This document shows, one piece after another, positions 33,654 to 46,533 of a stretch of DNA of 64,000 nucleotides (position 1 is the stretch's first letter; every line of letters starts with the position of its first letter). Origin of the DNA: Termitomyces sp. T153. Lineage: Eukaryota > Basidiomycota > Agaricomycetes > Agaricales > Lyophyllaceae. The DNA is taken from positions 434,001 through 498,000 of the forward strand of contig JACKQL020000030.1 in assembly GCA_018296165.2 (NCBI GenBank), in the 5' to 3' direction. The notes under the pieces were generated by a model that made no database searches, was not told where the DNA came from, and saw only the letters and a list, made by a program, of their open reading frames with translations. Position numbers and translations under genes: made by a program.

Positions 33654-35988
33654 ATGTCGAGTTCATTGAGCACGACGCCCGTGAGGGCAATTACGACAAC
33701 ACTTCTAACGAGATCATCTTCCTGTGTTCCTTCTTCTACCCAGAATTATGAACCCGTCGTCAAGTCTGTCCTCAGGACACGTCTGATAGGAAAGGTCTTT
33801 CTCTACTCGATCATTTTCTCTTGGATCTGCACTTCAGCATGGTCGATATGGAATTTGGGAGGAGCTTCAGAACTCGGACTGTCGGGTGTATTGCTTGTTT
33901 CGTTTGGTCCATGGACGCTGTTGATTACACTATTGAATTGGGCCACAGTCGCCTTGCCAGCGGCTGTGTTACGAAAGGTGTATCTAAGCCGTGAGTTTTC
34001 ACCGATATTTCTTGCATGTTTGTTATTCTTAGCCCTGATTGATGAAAGCGACGCGTGCGCCTGCGACTTCGTTGTCAGCATTGGTAAAATCCTCTATCGC
34101 GAAACCAGCTGCAACGAACTCCACTCTCACTTATGCACTGTCTGCTGTGGCAGCTCTTGCATTGCATGTCGGAATCTCCTACGTTAGTGGTAATGGGGCT
34201 CAAGGATTGACGATCTTTGTCAAATCAAAGTGCGTCTTTGACAGACATGCATCTATCATGACTCGCTTATAGCACAAGTTTCGCAGAAAACATCCATTCT
34301 ATCTAAATGGGCGCCTCCTCTTTGTTGTTTTATCACAGATATCTGTTGCACTTGCCTTCTCACTTCGTAACATTACATTGGATAGATTCGTGTTTCGCTG
34401 GGTGCGTGAATCCACAACACGACGTTTCAACATTGGGGACATCGTGCAGTCCATCGTCATTGCAGCACTGCTCGCAACACTAGCACTCTCTCTCACTGCC
34501 TCTGTCTTTGGCATCATCCGCTCGACATTACCTCTGGTTTACAAACTACCTTTACTGCGCATCATCCTGCGACCGTTCACGGCACACTTTCTCCGGGGAC
34601 CATGGACAATCTTCCTTCCCCTTCGTCATGTCTCCTTGCTCATTAAATCATGGTTTCTTGGGTTTACGACACTAGCAACCTGGGAGTTTTCCAACGAGAT
34701 CTTTGATACATTTGTCTACAATGCAAGTCACTTTCTGACGCTCTAACTTGCCTTAACTGACGATCGTCTTAGCCACTCTCGGTGATCGGCGCTATCCCTG
34801 AACCACATGTGATTCTCGTGTCTGGTGTATCCTCCACCGACTTGGGATTCCGCTACCTGGCCTACAAGGACATTCATCGATTTTCTTCTGCTGACTCGGA
34901 AAGCGCAGCAAATCTCCGCTCTTCTCTATTTAATGACCAAAAGTATAACCCTAATCTATGGAGTCACCTTGTCCGAGAGAGTCTTCTCTTCCTCGGGAAA
35001 GATTACCAACACTTCCTTCACCGCGGAAAGCCCGCACCAGCGCCCCCAAAGCCAGCAACACCTGCGGCACCAGTCACTCCCTCGCGTCCTTCAGTAGTCA
35101 CCACTCAGGCGCCACTAATCCGGACTTCGATTTTCAAATCGAGCAATCAGGCTTCGCCGATGCGGAATGTCATGGAGTCGCTTGGGTCAGATGGAGCGCT
35201 GGTGCAAGCTCTTGATGCGGGAACAGCGGCTACCCACATACCCGCGCTGTTTAAGTCTGTTGGGGCGGCAGTATTGCCGGCGCCGAAGGAGGACGTGAAG
35301 AAGAGAGTGGAAAAGGCTGAGAGTAGTGTGGGCCGCTATGTAAAGCAGGCTAAGGAGGAGCTTCATAAAGTTGTTGTGACGAACATACCTGTATGGGTCA
35401 ATGAGCTTGGGACGCAGTTTGATACGTGGTGGAACAAGGAACGGCTGGAGAAGATTGCACAGAGTTATTTGCCTAATGCGGAAGTAGACGTCGTTATTGT
35501 AGATGGTACGTCTGCATTCTCCATATCTGTTTAGAAACAAATTCTGACGTGCGCATCCTAGTCCTGTCAACCTTGGTCTGTGCATCGTTGACAGAGGACA
35601 GGTTTGGTGTCGTGCAGCGGGATATTCCTAAAATCCTAGAGGCTATGTTATCCTTCCTCTCTGCTATCCAGGCGTACCATTTCGAAGTGCGGTCTCAGTA
35701 TGTCCCTCCTATACAAGATCAAGTGTACACTCCGGAGCAAATTGCCGAGGCTGAAGCGATTCGTGTGGAGGTGGAAAAGGCATGCGATGTCCTCGATCAT
35801 CTTAGCGAATGTACGTTTAATATCGTTCTCGATTTGGTGACTCTGTTGATCGAGGTCATTTGTTTTTGCTTCTAGACCTGAGAGTTGGAATTGCGAGGAT
35901 TGTGAGGACGTTCGGGGATAAGCTTCTTGCTTTCAAATTCCCTCCGAGGATAGCAGAAAAGCTGCAGCCGTTTATCGAGTACTGCTAG
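33654..35988 (+). CDS. ndc1: Nuclear pore membrane protein Ndc1
   Basis: Ndc1 anchors nuclear pore complexes, and in yeast also spindle pole bodies, in the nuclear envelope. The N-terminal half has about six hydrophobic segments, for example VFLYSIIFSWICTSAWSIW and LTYALSAVAALALHVGISY, and SIVIAALLATLALSLTASVFG. The C-terminal cytosolic half is long and soluble, with a Pro/Ala linker (KPAPAPPKPATPAAP, about 35035), a helical middle and the family block VLSTLVCASLTEDRFGVVQ at about 35563-35620, followed by RDIPKILEAMLSFLSAIQAY. Introns are short GT-AG, for instance about 33992-34050 and the last one before YLRVGIARIVRTFGDK. The ATG at 33654 is chosen as the first in-frame one. It ends at TAG 35986-35988. 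Intact as far as can be read. Confidence 0.85.
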
Positions 35989-36158
35989 CAGGCAGTAGTG
36001 TGGTGATGTGAGGCCATATACATGGACGTCTAGTGTAGACGATAGCATATACCGGTCCGTGATACACACACTATGAGACGATGTAAAATTGAACAAAGAC
36101 GCCTGCCTTCACAGTCAGCCGCTTAGAAATGTTGTTGTATAAGTGACATCGAAAGCTT

Positions 36159-37508
36159 ATGGCTGACCTCCATTTCTCTTTTCCTGGGACCATCACTACA
36201 CAAAGAACTATGCCGAAGAAGACATCGAGATCTTCCAAACACACTCCTCTGGGAGGACGCACAACTCCCACCGGTGTCCGACGATTCTTCTTCAAGCTTG
36301 AACTTCTCGGAAAGCGTCGCACGGGTTTACCATTCGACTACAGCAACCTCGATCCTATAGTCAATACACCTCCTGAGAAAGATCCTGCGCGAGACCCCTT
36401 CGACTCATCCCGAATATATGGTAAAGAGAACAAAACATCCCCGCCCCCACCGGCCCCAGGACCAACTCGTCCTATTCACAACGTCCCCTGGCCGAAGCGT
36501 GTAGCATTGATAAATGAAGACCATACCGAAAACGCCATTGTAATCACCACACTCGACACAGTCCCCTTTTGCTGCCACGAAGATCTCATCACCATGTCCC
36601 GTAAACAACTCATTGGCGTCGCTCTCGCTCTTAACGCGCGCTTACCAGCCGCACTGGCGATCGACACGAATGAGGCACTGGCTACGAGTTGGATTAGGAC
36701 GTCGATTGAAAGGATCGTGGGGATTCGGACTGATGTTCCTGGGGCGCCGAGGATGGTGAAGGTGTTGACGGATCTCAATGGAGCCTTGGAAAAAAAACGT
36801 ACAGGTGCGGGTTTGGGCGGTGGTCTTAGAAGGAAGATGGATAGGACGCCTCCGACGAGTCCGTTGGCGAGTCGGAGTCAGCATCTGGGAAGTTTGGTTA
36901 GTCCGGGGCTCGATAGGCTTGTTGAGGAGGACGAAGGGGATGATGATGACGAGGCTGACAGGCATTCGAAGAAACGCAAGTTTCCCTTTGAAGAAACGGG
37001 CGAAGAAAGCGATTCCGATGTGGTTATGGATTCGAATTCAGAACAGACACCAACACCTCTTCCTCGTCGCGCACGCTCGTGTTTCTTGAACGTAAGAATC
37101 TCGCCGTCGCCTACGCTCACCAGAGTTCTTCGATCTCATAGCCAGATGATCGGAAGAGTTCCCACCATTGATACATCCTTCATGTTCGGAGGACGACCGC
37201 AAGCTCGCTACCAGCGCAAACCAACGAAAGATAAAGTAAAGGCTAGAACTAATCAAGAAGCCTTGCCGCCAATTGGCGCTCCGCGACGATCTGGACGCTT
37301 GCGACCGATATCTAGACTCCCCGCCCTTCTCCCTGCCGAACTGAGTACCGCTCCTCATTCAGAATCAGCCATTGGGACGAAAACAAAAAGAAATGTCAGC
37401 GGATTCGGAAGGGTGGCTGCACAACACGTCACGTCGGGATTCGATAAGATGACTATGAGGAGTGGCAGCGAGTCGGACTTTGATGGCATGGATATCAGTA
37501 GCGTTTGA
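36159..37508 (+). CDS. Single-exon nuclear-looking hypothetical protein
   Basis: 449 codons without an intron, unusual among its neighbours. The N-terminus is basic (MPKKTSRSSKHTP from an internal Met at residue 18 is an alternative start). The middle (about residues 125-215) is a folded helical stretch containing MSRKQLIGVALALNARLP. An acidic run follows (VEEDEGDDDDEADRH, about residues 253-267), then a monopartite nuclear signal SKKRKF near residue 271. The C-terminal 150 residues are Arg/Ser/Pro-rich and probably disordered. Pattern and composition suggest a conserved basidiomycete protein, but I cannot name it. The run of 449 codons and coherent composition make it real. Same strand as Ndc1, 170 bp downstream. 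Confidence 0.65.
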   Translation: MADLHFSFPGTITTQRTMPKKTSRSSKHTPLGGRTTPTGVRRFFFKLELLGKRRTGLPFDYSNLDPIVNTPPEKDPARDPFDSSRIYGKENKTSPPPPAPGPTRPIHNVPWPKRVALINEDHTENAIVITTLDTVPFCCHEDLITMSRKQLIGVALALNARLPAALAIDTNEALATSWIRTSIERIVGIRTDVPGAPRMVKVLTDLNGALEKKRTGAGLGGGLRRKMDRTPPTSPLASRSQHLGSLVSPGLDRLVEEDEGDDDDEADRHSKKRKFPFEETGEESDSDVVMDSNSEQTPTPLPRRARSCFLNVRISPSPTLTRVLRSHSQMIGRVPTIDTSFMFGGRPQARYQRKPTKDKVKARTNQEALPPIGAPRRSGRLRPISRLPALLPAELSTAPHSESAIGTKTKRNVSGFGRVAAQHVTSGFDKMTMRSGSESDFDGMDISSV

Positions 37509-38161
37509 AGCTTGTATGAATAAACCTTGTGCATTTGTGGATCCTGGCTCTATTGTCCCGCCAATATTATTTCACGTATGTATCTGGACGATAAGTAACT
37601 CTGATGATTAGGCAATCATCTAACTCGTCCTTCACAAGGTATTTAATTACAGGTGGCTTTTATTGATTCTCCTATCTCCATCCATACCAGCCATCAAAAA
37701 GCCTTCGATGTTCACGATACGGTAAGTGACCCTGTTTGAACGAGTAGTAAGTATGCGGCTTCCAGTCCGATGCAGTCGTGCAGACTATAACTGGACGAAT
37801 GCACTGGCCAAAAGAGCCTTCAGATAGCGAGTCAGCGCGCACACATGCACAAAGGTCACGCACGTTTGTCCGAAATCAAGTCCGTAGGTTAAAAAAATGT
37901 GCATTCTTCCCTTTACGATCGATAAAGAAACTCAAGTGACCGTAAACGAATTCAAAATTAGATGCGGGCCACTGATACAGTTTTGCTGGGGGGTCGAACG
38001 GAGCCTGCAGAGTACACACACGTGCGGCCTCGTCAGAAAATAGGTTTGTTCATGGACTTCTGGTGTGCTTGTCATTTAAGCATCCGACCGATGTTGCATC
38101 CACTACTAGGGCACTATTTTCACCCCCTTCGGTGCGTTTGGCCTTGGACTGGGCTAGCAGC
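37509..38161. other. Intergenic, promoter side of the TLC-like gene
   Basis: No supported ORF. The frame 37962-38234 overlaps the start of the next gene in another phase. Confidence 0.5.
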
Positions 38162-39261
38162 ATGCTTCTCGCCTTCCTCGACTCATGGCCTCTCTACGAC
38201 CTCGCCGTTGCCCCGTTCAGCCTCTCATTTTTAAGCCTCGTTGTCCTTTTCCATGTCTTCGCGTCGTCCTTTCCAGACACGAAGCACCTGGCGTGGATCA
38301 TTACGACGATTTCCAGTCTGACCATGAGTATCTGGAGCTTGCCGTTCGTTTGGGATTACACGGTGAATGGCGGGAGCTTGAAGCATGTACGAGCTTTGCC
38401 AGAGTTGGCACTCTTGGCGACCCGATTCTTTCAAGCATATCTTGTCTGGTAGTTGTTGTATCTATTCCTTTCGTACAACAACTGACCATAGATTCTTCCC
38501 TACTACTAGTGATCTAGTTGTCGGATCAATTTACTACAGCTCACGCATTTCCTTGCTTGCGGGATGGATTCATCATCCTCTCTACGTCCTAATCGTTGAA
38601 TATACCATCCGGAGTTCATGGCCTCATTTCTTTTGCTTATGTGCAGTTATGGAGGCGAGTCAATCGGAAATTTTGCACCTCAATAATCTTAAAAACTCTT
38701 GGAAAGATACCCACTTTTGTTTTGGGGATCTCGATTCTCTTTCCCCGCACTAGAAATAGCTTTATCTTTGCTGTTTCCTTCTTCGTGACCCGTATCTTAT
38801 TTCATATCATCCTTGGTATCTCGTTCATGTTCAAAGAGAACAGGAACGCTGTTACAGGTGGCTCATTCCTTCCGGCCATCCTCTTCGCATGTATACCTCC
38901 GATACACGTTGCCTGGTTCGTAGGGTGCATCAAGGGCTTTATTCGCCGTGCTCGTCAGAAAACAATCCCTGTCTCAACGTCCCAAACCGTCGCCCCCGAG
39001 CTCCAGCCCTCGACCGCAACATCTACACCTCCATTTTCTGTTTCATCAATCGTCCCCGCACTTCTGCTCCGCCTCACATACTGTCACCAGACATTCGAAC
39101 GAACCCTCTGGTCGCTTCAATACGAATTGTTAAAATTGCCGACTTCGAAGCGGTCATTAATCTTTAACGCCATCTCTGCGTATCTGCCCTGCCGCGAAAC
39201 TCTATATGAATGGGTCGGTCTTGGTCAACGACAGAGAAGGAGATTGTTGACGAGCGACTAG
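38162..39261 (+). CDS. Multi-pass membrane protein, TLC-domain-like
   Basis: Exons 38162-38448, 38510-38654 and 38707-39261 join in one frame of 328 residues with about seven hydrophobic segments. The block DLVVGSIYYSSRISLLAGW followed by IHHPLY has the His pair typical of TRAM-LAG1-CLN8 (TLC) proteins, and later LFHIILGISFMF and AWFVGCIKGFIRRARQK complete the fold-like pattern. TLC proteins act in lipid sensing or ceramide chemistry in internal membranes; which applies here is unknown. Intron 2 (38655-38706) starts GC rather than GT (GAG|GCGAGT). This is inferred because only that join keeps VMEIPTFVLGISI in frame. The ATG at 38162 is the first in-frame one; an upstream exon is possible. Confidence 0.6.
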
Positions 39262-40932
39262 AATCACTTTCTACTATCACGGACTATTCCTACCGATACT
39301 GACTCTGCTATTCACGCTTCTGGCAAATGGATTTGTTTATTATGTGCGTTCAACCGTTCATGCCGCGACCTATTTTCCTGCTCTAGATCATGATGCTAGC
39401 TTACACTAATGAAGTATTTGTACTTTTTTAACGACGTGCAGTTCACGAATGCTATGATGATCTCTTGTACAATGACGTAGGCCGTGATAGTGTGAGTATT
39501 TAACCCATCCGTTTGGAGATTCGACGAACATTTGCCTTGGTCGTCCATTTGACGACGATTGGAGCGATTGAGCGTTGCCAGATTTGTATACACCAGGAGC
39601 GGTACAACGAAAGATAAATATAGCCGTTATTGCAGAACATTCTAAGGGCAATTTTGGTCAGGCCCTACTTGTCCCAGTATCGACGCGTGAGTTTAGCCGG
39701 CAAGCTGCCGCCCTCGAAATTCTAAACGAACGATTATATAGAATGAAACAGTTCGACTTGAAGAGGGTATCCGGAACTTCAGTGACACAGCTCAAGACTG
39801 TGAAGGTTGACTCAAGAACCACCGAACTGCATGTCCTCGAGGTCGGGCTAGGTCAGAATGAGCCCAAAGCGCTTCTCCATGTTTAGTGGATCGCGGTGGG
39901 TCATGTTAAAAGTGGATACCAACTGCTCAGAGTCTTCGCTATGCTAGTGGCAGTGGAGGAATCGGGTCGAGAGTTGCCTAGTAATCGACGACGTAACTTC
40001 AGGTTGATGTTCTTTGCCTCGACGTTTTCTCGGCATTTCTCCTTTTAGAACTTAGTATTGCTCAGAAGATACATGGTAGCGACAATCTAGTGATAATGCG
40101 TCAGATCTACGCGCAAGTAAGTACCAGTGCCTCGAAAGAACAAACTCCTTGGAGGTTGTTTTCTCGAGTTACCGTGACTGACTAACATAATTACATTCCA
40201 CGGGAGTTCGGCAAAATGACTAAAACAAAAAGATGTCAAATCAGGACCGCGGTGACTTGATATTATTAGGCTGCGGTCGTTTTGATTGCCGGACCACGTG
40301 GACCGATGTCGTCCGTTTCGCGCTGAATAATAATTCCTGGCGATGTCAGGCTGTGAATATATGGTAGTTTCTCCAGCTCAGCGGGGCACCCAGTATAAAA
40401 TGTTGATACGTCATTTCTTTGGAAACATGCCTATTGAATGATGAATCAGATTATCTCGCTATTGGGTGACTAATTACAGTGGTTTCAAAGTCCGACTTCG
40501 CTTGTCACCGGCCCGGGGTGAAGCATGGTGGCTTGATCAAAAATTGATGACTCCTGAGACAGAAGCTGTCAGCAGGCACCGGCGTGCGCATCAACTTCGA
40601 TGGACTGCTTGACTTCTTGCCATCCTTCATACGCTATGATGTCTTTCTAGCAGTTGAGATTTGCATAGTTAATCATAGAAGATCATAAAATCGTTCGTTG
40701 ACTACTCCTTTCGCCCCTTCCGAAAGTCAACCTGTGTCATCTGACCATGCCTCGGTTCGCCGATCGGATCTGCTAATACTTCATGACTACTTTACCCTTC
40801 GGCTGACCCAGTACGCAAGATGTAATAAACATGTCCCGGCTTTTTCCCCCCGAGCTCTTGTATCAGTCAGCCTACAAAAAAGGGCGGGAGGTTCTGATTT
40901 GAACTCACTCCACACGCTACTTCACCAGCACC
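39262..40932. other. Intergenic, upstream of the second MFS gene
   Basis: A 104-codon frame at 39575-39886 is the best candidate, and it has no family resemblance or splice partner. TATAAAA at about 40394 is far from the next ATG. Nothing else recognised. Confidence 0.45.
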
Positions 40933-43130
40933 ATGTCGGATAGGGTGCTAAAACACGATGCTGCGGGTTGGTCAACGACAACGTTTGCTGACCCCTCGAC
41001 TTCAAGCGTACCAATCGAACCGTCATTCAGTCCCGAATTGGAAAAAGAGATCACTCGCAATGAGCTAAGGACGGAGAAGTATGGTGGTGACGATGTCGAG
41101 GACCCTATAGATAGCACAACGAAGGAGGCTACTGGTTCTCTCAGCTCTGGATTGTCGATCGATGGCAGACAAGTCACATGGGATGGGCCTGACGATCCAA
41201 CAAACCCCCAAAATTGGTCGATCAAATATAAGTGGTTCGTCACGGTGGCCACTGCGTTGATAACAGTCAACGTGTAAGTCGCAGAATTCTCATCATGTGT
41301 TAGTTATTATCAGCGTACTGACGATATTCTGATTTCTTTTCAAAGAACATTTGCATCCTCCGCGCCAACCTCAACCATCACGGCACTCAAGGCGCAATTC
41401 AAGATTAACTCTGAAACTGCATATTTAGTTACGACGACATTCTTGTTGGGCTACATGATTGGAGTACGTGGCATCTTGGCATATTTTTCGACCCTTGCTG
41501 ACTTCGCAACAGCCTCTCTTTTGGGGGCCTGGTAGCGAGCTCGTTGGTAGACGGCCCATTCTAATCGTCACCATGGCTATATATACAATCTTCACTCTTG
41601 GTCAAGCCCTCGCGCATAATATCGAGACTTTTTTGATCACGCGCTTCCTCTGTGGCTTCTTCGCCGTGGCGCCTCTGACGATTGGTGGCGGTACGTTTTA
41701 TTCCTGAAACTCACGTCTTATATAGTTCGTTCATTTTGGATAGGGCTTATCGCTGATATCTGGTCTGCTGATGGTCGTGGACCTGCCACGAGCATGTTCA
41801 CTGCTAGTGTTTTCATCGGTCCTGTCATCGGTCCCATCGTTAGCGGATAGTGAGTCTTTACAACGATTACTAATTGAATATCTATTGACTTCTTTGTACA
41901 GCATAATCGAGAGCCATGTTAGTTGGAGATGGGTCTTCTGGGTGATGATGATCTTTGCAGGTGTCTGCACTATCGGTGTCATTGTATTAGTCCCGGAATC
42001 CTATGCTCCAATTATCCTGTTGAAGAAGGTACGTGCAGCTCAGTGAATTTCATATGTCGTTGATTCCTGATGCATTGACAAACTTTAGGCGAAAAAACTA
42101 CGAAAAGTGGATCCTGTCGCCAACAAAGACGTTTACGCTGAGCACGAAAAGCAAGACTGGTCCATCAAGGGTGTCATACACCGCACCCTTTTCCGCCCCT
42201 TCTATATGCTTTCTCTAGAACCTGTCTTAATCCTCATCACTATCTACCTTTCTCTTGTCTACGGTTTACTCTATGCTCGTACGTCACCACAAAGTGTTTT
42301 GGTTCCCTTTTTGTTTGATGTTAATAACCTCCTGCAGTCTTTCAAGCCTTCCCCGTCATCTTTATTGAAAGGCGGGGCTTCACCCTCGGGCAAGACGGCT
42401 TAATCTTCATCGGTGTTGGAATCGGAACAACTCTCGGATCTTACCTCAATTACCTCTTGAGCAGCCATTATCCCCAACTCATTAAGAAATGGAAAGGTTT
42501 CCCGCCTCCAGAGCAAAGACTCTTCGGAGCAATGATTGGTGGGCCTGGCCTTGTGATCGGTGCTTTCTGGCTAGGCTGGACGGGAGAGTACTCCAGCGTT
42601 CCGTGGTATGTCCCGGGCATCAGCACAATACTGATCGGGTTGAGCATCAGCATGATTTTCATGTCTTTCCTGGTGCGGTTGAGAATGATTACTTCCTCCA
42701 AGTGCCCTGCTGATTTCTCTCGCAGAGTTATTTGGTCGACACGTACTTGATGTACAGCGCTTCTGCTTTCGCGGCAAATACGGTCGTTCGCTCGGCGGTA
42801 GCTGCCGCATTCCCTCTGTTTACTACCCAAATGTTCCGGAATGTGAGTGTTCATACGAATACTTGCTTGTCATACACTCACCGAGACGTTAGTTGGGCGT
42901 CAACTGGGCCTCGACGCTTCTCGGTCTCTTTGGTTTACTTCTGGCACCGAGTCCGTTCCTCTTTTATCGCTATGGGCCACAGATACGTCTAAGGAGTAAA
43001 TTTGCACCTTGCACTGTACGTCCACACATCACGCATCACTGGTGTTTTCTCACCTTTGTTGCAGGATCTCAAGATCGCAAAAGAAATTGCCGAGCAGGAG
43101 GCGCAAGAAAGAGGCCATGCCTCTGTTTGA
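40933..43130 (+). CDS. MFS transporter, DHA1 type, second copy
   Basis: Ten exons (40933-41273, 41346-41463, 41513-41690, 41744-41849, 41902-42028, 42089-42278, 42338-42672, 42726-42842, 42893-43015, 43065-43130) total 1701 nt and give 566 residues in one frame. The long hydrophilic N-tail ends TWDGPDDPTNPQNWSIKYKW, like the MFS gene at 23610. Helix motifs include GPGSELVGRRPI, ITRFLCGFFAVAPLTIGGG, VFIGPVIGPIVSGY, SWRWVFWVMM and VPESYAPIILLKK. The 3' half keeps GYLNY-type and SYLVDTYLMYSASA blocks typical of Flr1/Tpo-like exporters. Proton-coupled efflux of small molecules at the plasma membrane is the family role. Intact; regulation not visible. Confidence 0.9.
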
Positions 43131-45181
43131 GGTGTTTGATGATTCCCCTTTGTCCTCGCCTCTTTCGCATCGCATATTTATTACGAATCGGGCATCATTA
43201 TCATTTATCATCCACATATACCCATCATCAGATTTTTTCCAACATCACTACCTGTCCAATTCCATTGGATCTGGCACCTTATATCCTACAATCAACTTAT
43301 TGGGCGTACATGAAGCACTACCGTGATCTCCACATAGTCTACTTAGCAACTAGTTACACGCATGGACACAGTTACCCCGAAATCCGGATGTAAAGCTAAA
43401 GTCATGTATACCTTCTTTGACCCTACTGATTAGCATACATATTACTAGACATGTAATTTGTCCGATTGTACGCTATTTTGATTAGAATAAAGCAATTTTT
43501 GTCAACTGGTAGCAGCGTGTGGACCTGGACTACAGCATAGCCCTAGTATACTTTGAGGTGAACTTTGACTCTCCTCGGTTTTATCGTATCGTAGTCTGAC
43601 TTATAATTCCTCGCTGTTCACCTCATATCACTTGATCGGTCTTGTACCTTGAACTCGAGGCTACATTCTCATCCGCATACCTTACGCATTCGATACTATC
43701 ACCTTGATCTGCACGCATAATATCCTTGCCTCTGATAATACCCCGGTTGTACCGTTTTATCAGTCCGCAGAAGGAGATACAGAATGAATGCGGAACGCGT
43801 TTTGGACTTGAACCTCTAACATCGCGTGTACCTCCTTCGTTTCACGTACCTCCTTCGTTTCATGTACCTCTCCGTCTTCAATACTCCATGTAATCTTAAG
43901 TCCTCAACAACAAGCAAGAAATCTTTGACATTACCCAATCATTTCGTGTGTGTATTGTCGTAGTACTTACTATCCATCACCTTTCTCTAGTTTCCATTCT
44001 CTCTAACGCAAGTGAAGGAAATGGAGTGGTTTCTGAGATCAGTTACGTTGGCGCTTTGGGAGGCGAACGTCATCCCATCCTAGTAGACGCAGGTGGAGCT
44101 GAGAATGGTTCTGGAGCGAAGAGAATGGGAAGAGAAATTGGTGGGCCACTGCTAAAGAATTGGCTCGTTTACAAAAGCTTTTTGATCAATGGTGGTGTCA
44201 TGTCTGATGCAGACCTGCGAGCTTCGAAAGACGTCGAAAACTTAGAAGTTCTTCAGTCTCGGCACCATTGACTTCTGCTCACTACGCATAGTATTACATT
44301 ACTTTGACTAGCTCAAGATTTCTCGCATAGCTTAGCTTACTCACTAAAGTTCCGAAGTCCCTGGTGCTTCGAGCTCGTGAGTTTGATCATCCGCCTTCAG
44401 AATGATTTTATGTACAGTCTACCCACAGAAACACGATTTACATACCGCGCAGTGTTCTCCGAACCAAAGACCGTCATCTCTCGAGGTGGATCCTTTTTGT
44501 CCATCCGAACAAATCCTGGCTCAACGGACTCCGAATCCCAATCAGCCATGCCTATGAAACGAAATGAAACGTCTGCCTCTCGGACCTAGCGTGCACGAGA
44601 AGGTTTATCTGAAGCAGATACTGTAGTACACATGGATGGACCAGCTGATACGCGAAAGAAAGGTATCAATGTTGATTTGTGTGAAAAAGGCAATGTGCTA
44701 TGATGATACTTCTAAGCGTTCAATGCATATGTCGTTCATGACGCACAGTATACCACCACAGGTTGCTGCATCTGACTTTCTTCCTCGACTTTGGTATCAG
44801 AGTCAACCAAGCAGTAGCATATGTGATGATTATACCGGGACAGTACTCGCATTGAAAGATCTCACAATATTTTGCAGATTATATTCGACCTGGCTACTCT
44901 TTCTGCGGCACAAGATGACCTTGCAGTAATCGTTTGTACTCGTGAGCTGGATTATACTTGTGAGCTGATTTAGATGGCCGAATCATTCCCGGAAGAAAAG
45001 TTTGAGAGGTTTATCTAGGACAAGTATCGTAGAAGTACTGCACTAGGGCACTTATAGTCAGATCATCTATTCGCTGGATATGTGACTCAAACCAGACCTA
45101 ATTAAAAAGGCTATCCATCCGACAACTGGCACAACTTCGAGTCACATTGGGATAAATGACTCTTTCAAAAACCTATGATAC
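43131..45181. other. Intergenic, no supported gene
   Basis: Frames at 43948-44271 and 44377-44589 are short and unlike known proteins. A three-copy 18-bp repeat is at 43825-43878. Normal CG content. Confidence 0.45.
43825..43878 (+). repeat. Three tandem 18-bp units
   Basis: Units at 43825, 43843 and 43861 share a TGTACCTCCTTCGTTT-type core; the third is the most diverged. Confidence 0.7.
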
Positions 45182-45997
45182 TTAAGGCTTTGGGGCGGGA
45201 TAAAAAGACGGCAATGCATCAAAAGCGGCACTTGAAGCTTTGACCTCTAGCAATTCTTCTTTCAAAGAATCCTCTGCATATTTCATCCAGTCCGAAGTGT
45301 GCCAAACTCCATGCCTGACAATTTTTTCTCGAAGGTGAAAAAGAGGGACCGCCATGTCGAGGCCAATAAGGCCAACCTCCTGTGCAGAAATCGAGACCTC
45401 TCTGAAGGCAAATTGTTGGACCGCGGCGTTGAACCAATGAAACACCTTGAACTCTCTCCCCAGGTTAATTTTGTCTACGACAGTGAAGTGGCCAGCTTGT
45501 TCGATAGCATTTATGGCTCGTTGTCGCACGTCGTGGAAACCCCACATGTTGGCAAGCTTGAGCGCTGACCCCCATTCTTTCCTTGACAAGATCGAGTCTC
45601 GATGCACCTCCTTACTGTTTGTCGAATGAGATCAGGTTGAGACAAAAGAGAGGGAAAACAATCAAATCAGGTCATACTGACATCAGTGCTCGCAGAAATG
45701 CCTTAAAATCAATCATTGAGATTCCTTCCAGATGAAATGGGGAGTGGTCCCATGACCCTTCCGTTTTAGCGCCTTCGACGGTGGGGAGAGCGAAGGTATC
45801 AGAGAAAACCTCTGACATGTTGGCGAAATAATATCGTGGTACACTGAAGAGATGTCCTTCGACCTAGGAACGAGGGAATGAGACGCTTTGCTCAATAGAT
45901 CCACTGATAACCCCGCAGTGTCACGCCCTACCAGAAACACAACGTTTGTGAGGTAATACTCATCGTCCTTGGGATGCTGCTGAGATTCATCAGACAT
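45182..45997 (-). CDS. BTB/POZ-domain protein
   Basis: Exons 45932-45997, 45682-45863 and 45182-45614 join into 226 residues. Residues 12-80 are the BTB fold: DEYYLTNVVFL, then VEGHLFSVPRYYFANMSEVF, and FHLEGISMIDFKAFLRAL. The C-terminal helical part (SRKEWGSALKLANMWGFHD, VDKINLGREFKVFHWFNAA) is the companion region common to this large mushroom family. BTB domains mediate dimerisation and often bring substrates to Cul3 ligases; the target here is unknown. Intron 1 is 68 nt (GTAGGG to CCTAG). Intron 2 uses GTCAGT as donor, chosen because the nearby GTATGA donor would put a TAA at the join. Confidence 0.8.
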
Positions 45998-46533
45998 TAG
46001 AAAAGGAAAAGAACGTTAGTGGGGAGTTCTTGAAGGAATAGCATATGTAAGTAAACGTGATAAGCTCGGGAATAAGTCGGTGATAACTCAGTGATAATCG
46101 ATATCCGTTGTAAGGTGACGATATGTCCATAATTAGTGTCGTGTGCGAAACTGCCAAAAGCATTCGCCAATGCGCCGGCGCGGGCGAAACTCTCGGCAAA
46201 AGCCAACCTGGCGAATCATGATTTACATAAAGTCAGTAGAAAATCTTGTAAACTCTACATGTACTGCTGATCAACAATATCACCGTTGACATCTACTCAT
46301 CAATACCCCATTCAGTGTAAGTATATCACACATTGTACATTACTTAAATTTGCAGTTTTTCGAACAAAGCTACTGTGGTCTATGGAGCGATCGACCACCA
46401 TGTTTCCCCGTTTTCTACACAAAAGCTATCCGTTCACTCACTCAAATCACTCAACACTACAAACCCAAGGAAACCAGCAGATATTGACTTAGCTATGAAT
46501 CAATTTACAGGACATGTATGCTAAAGTGTAGCT
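45998..46533. other. Intergenic between BTB and secreted-protein genes
   Basis: Both flanking genes read leftward; this stretch would hold the BTB promoter and the 3' flank of its neighbour. No ORF supported. Confidence 0.5.

Noticed and set aside
39575..39886. 104-codon plus-strand frame
   Set aside because: No start context, domain or splice support.
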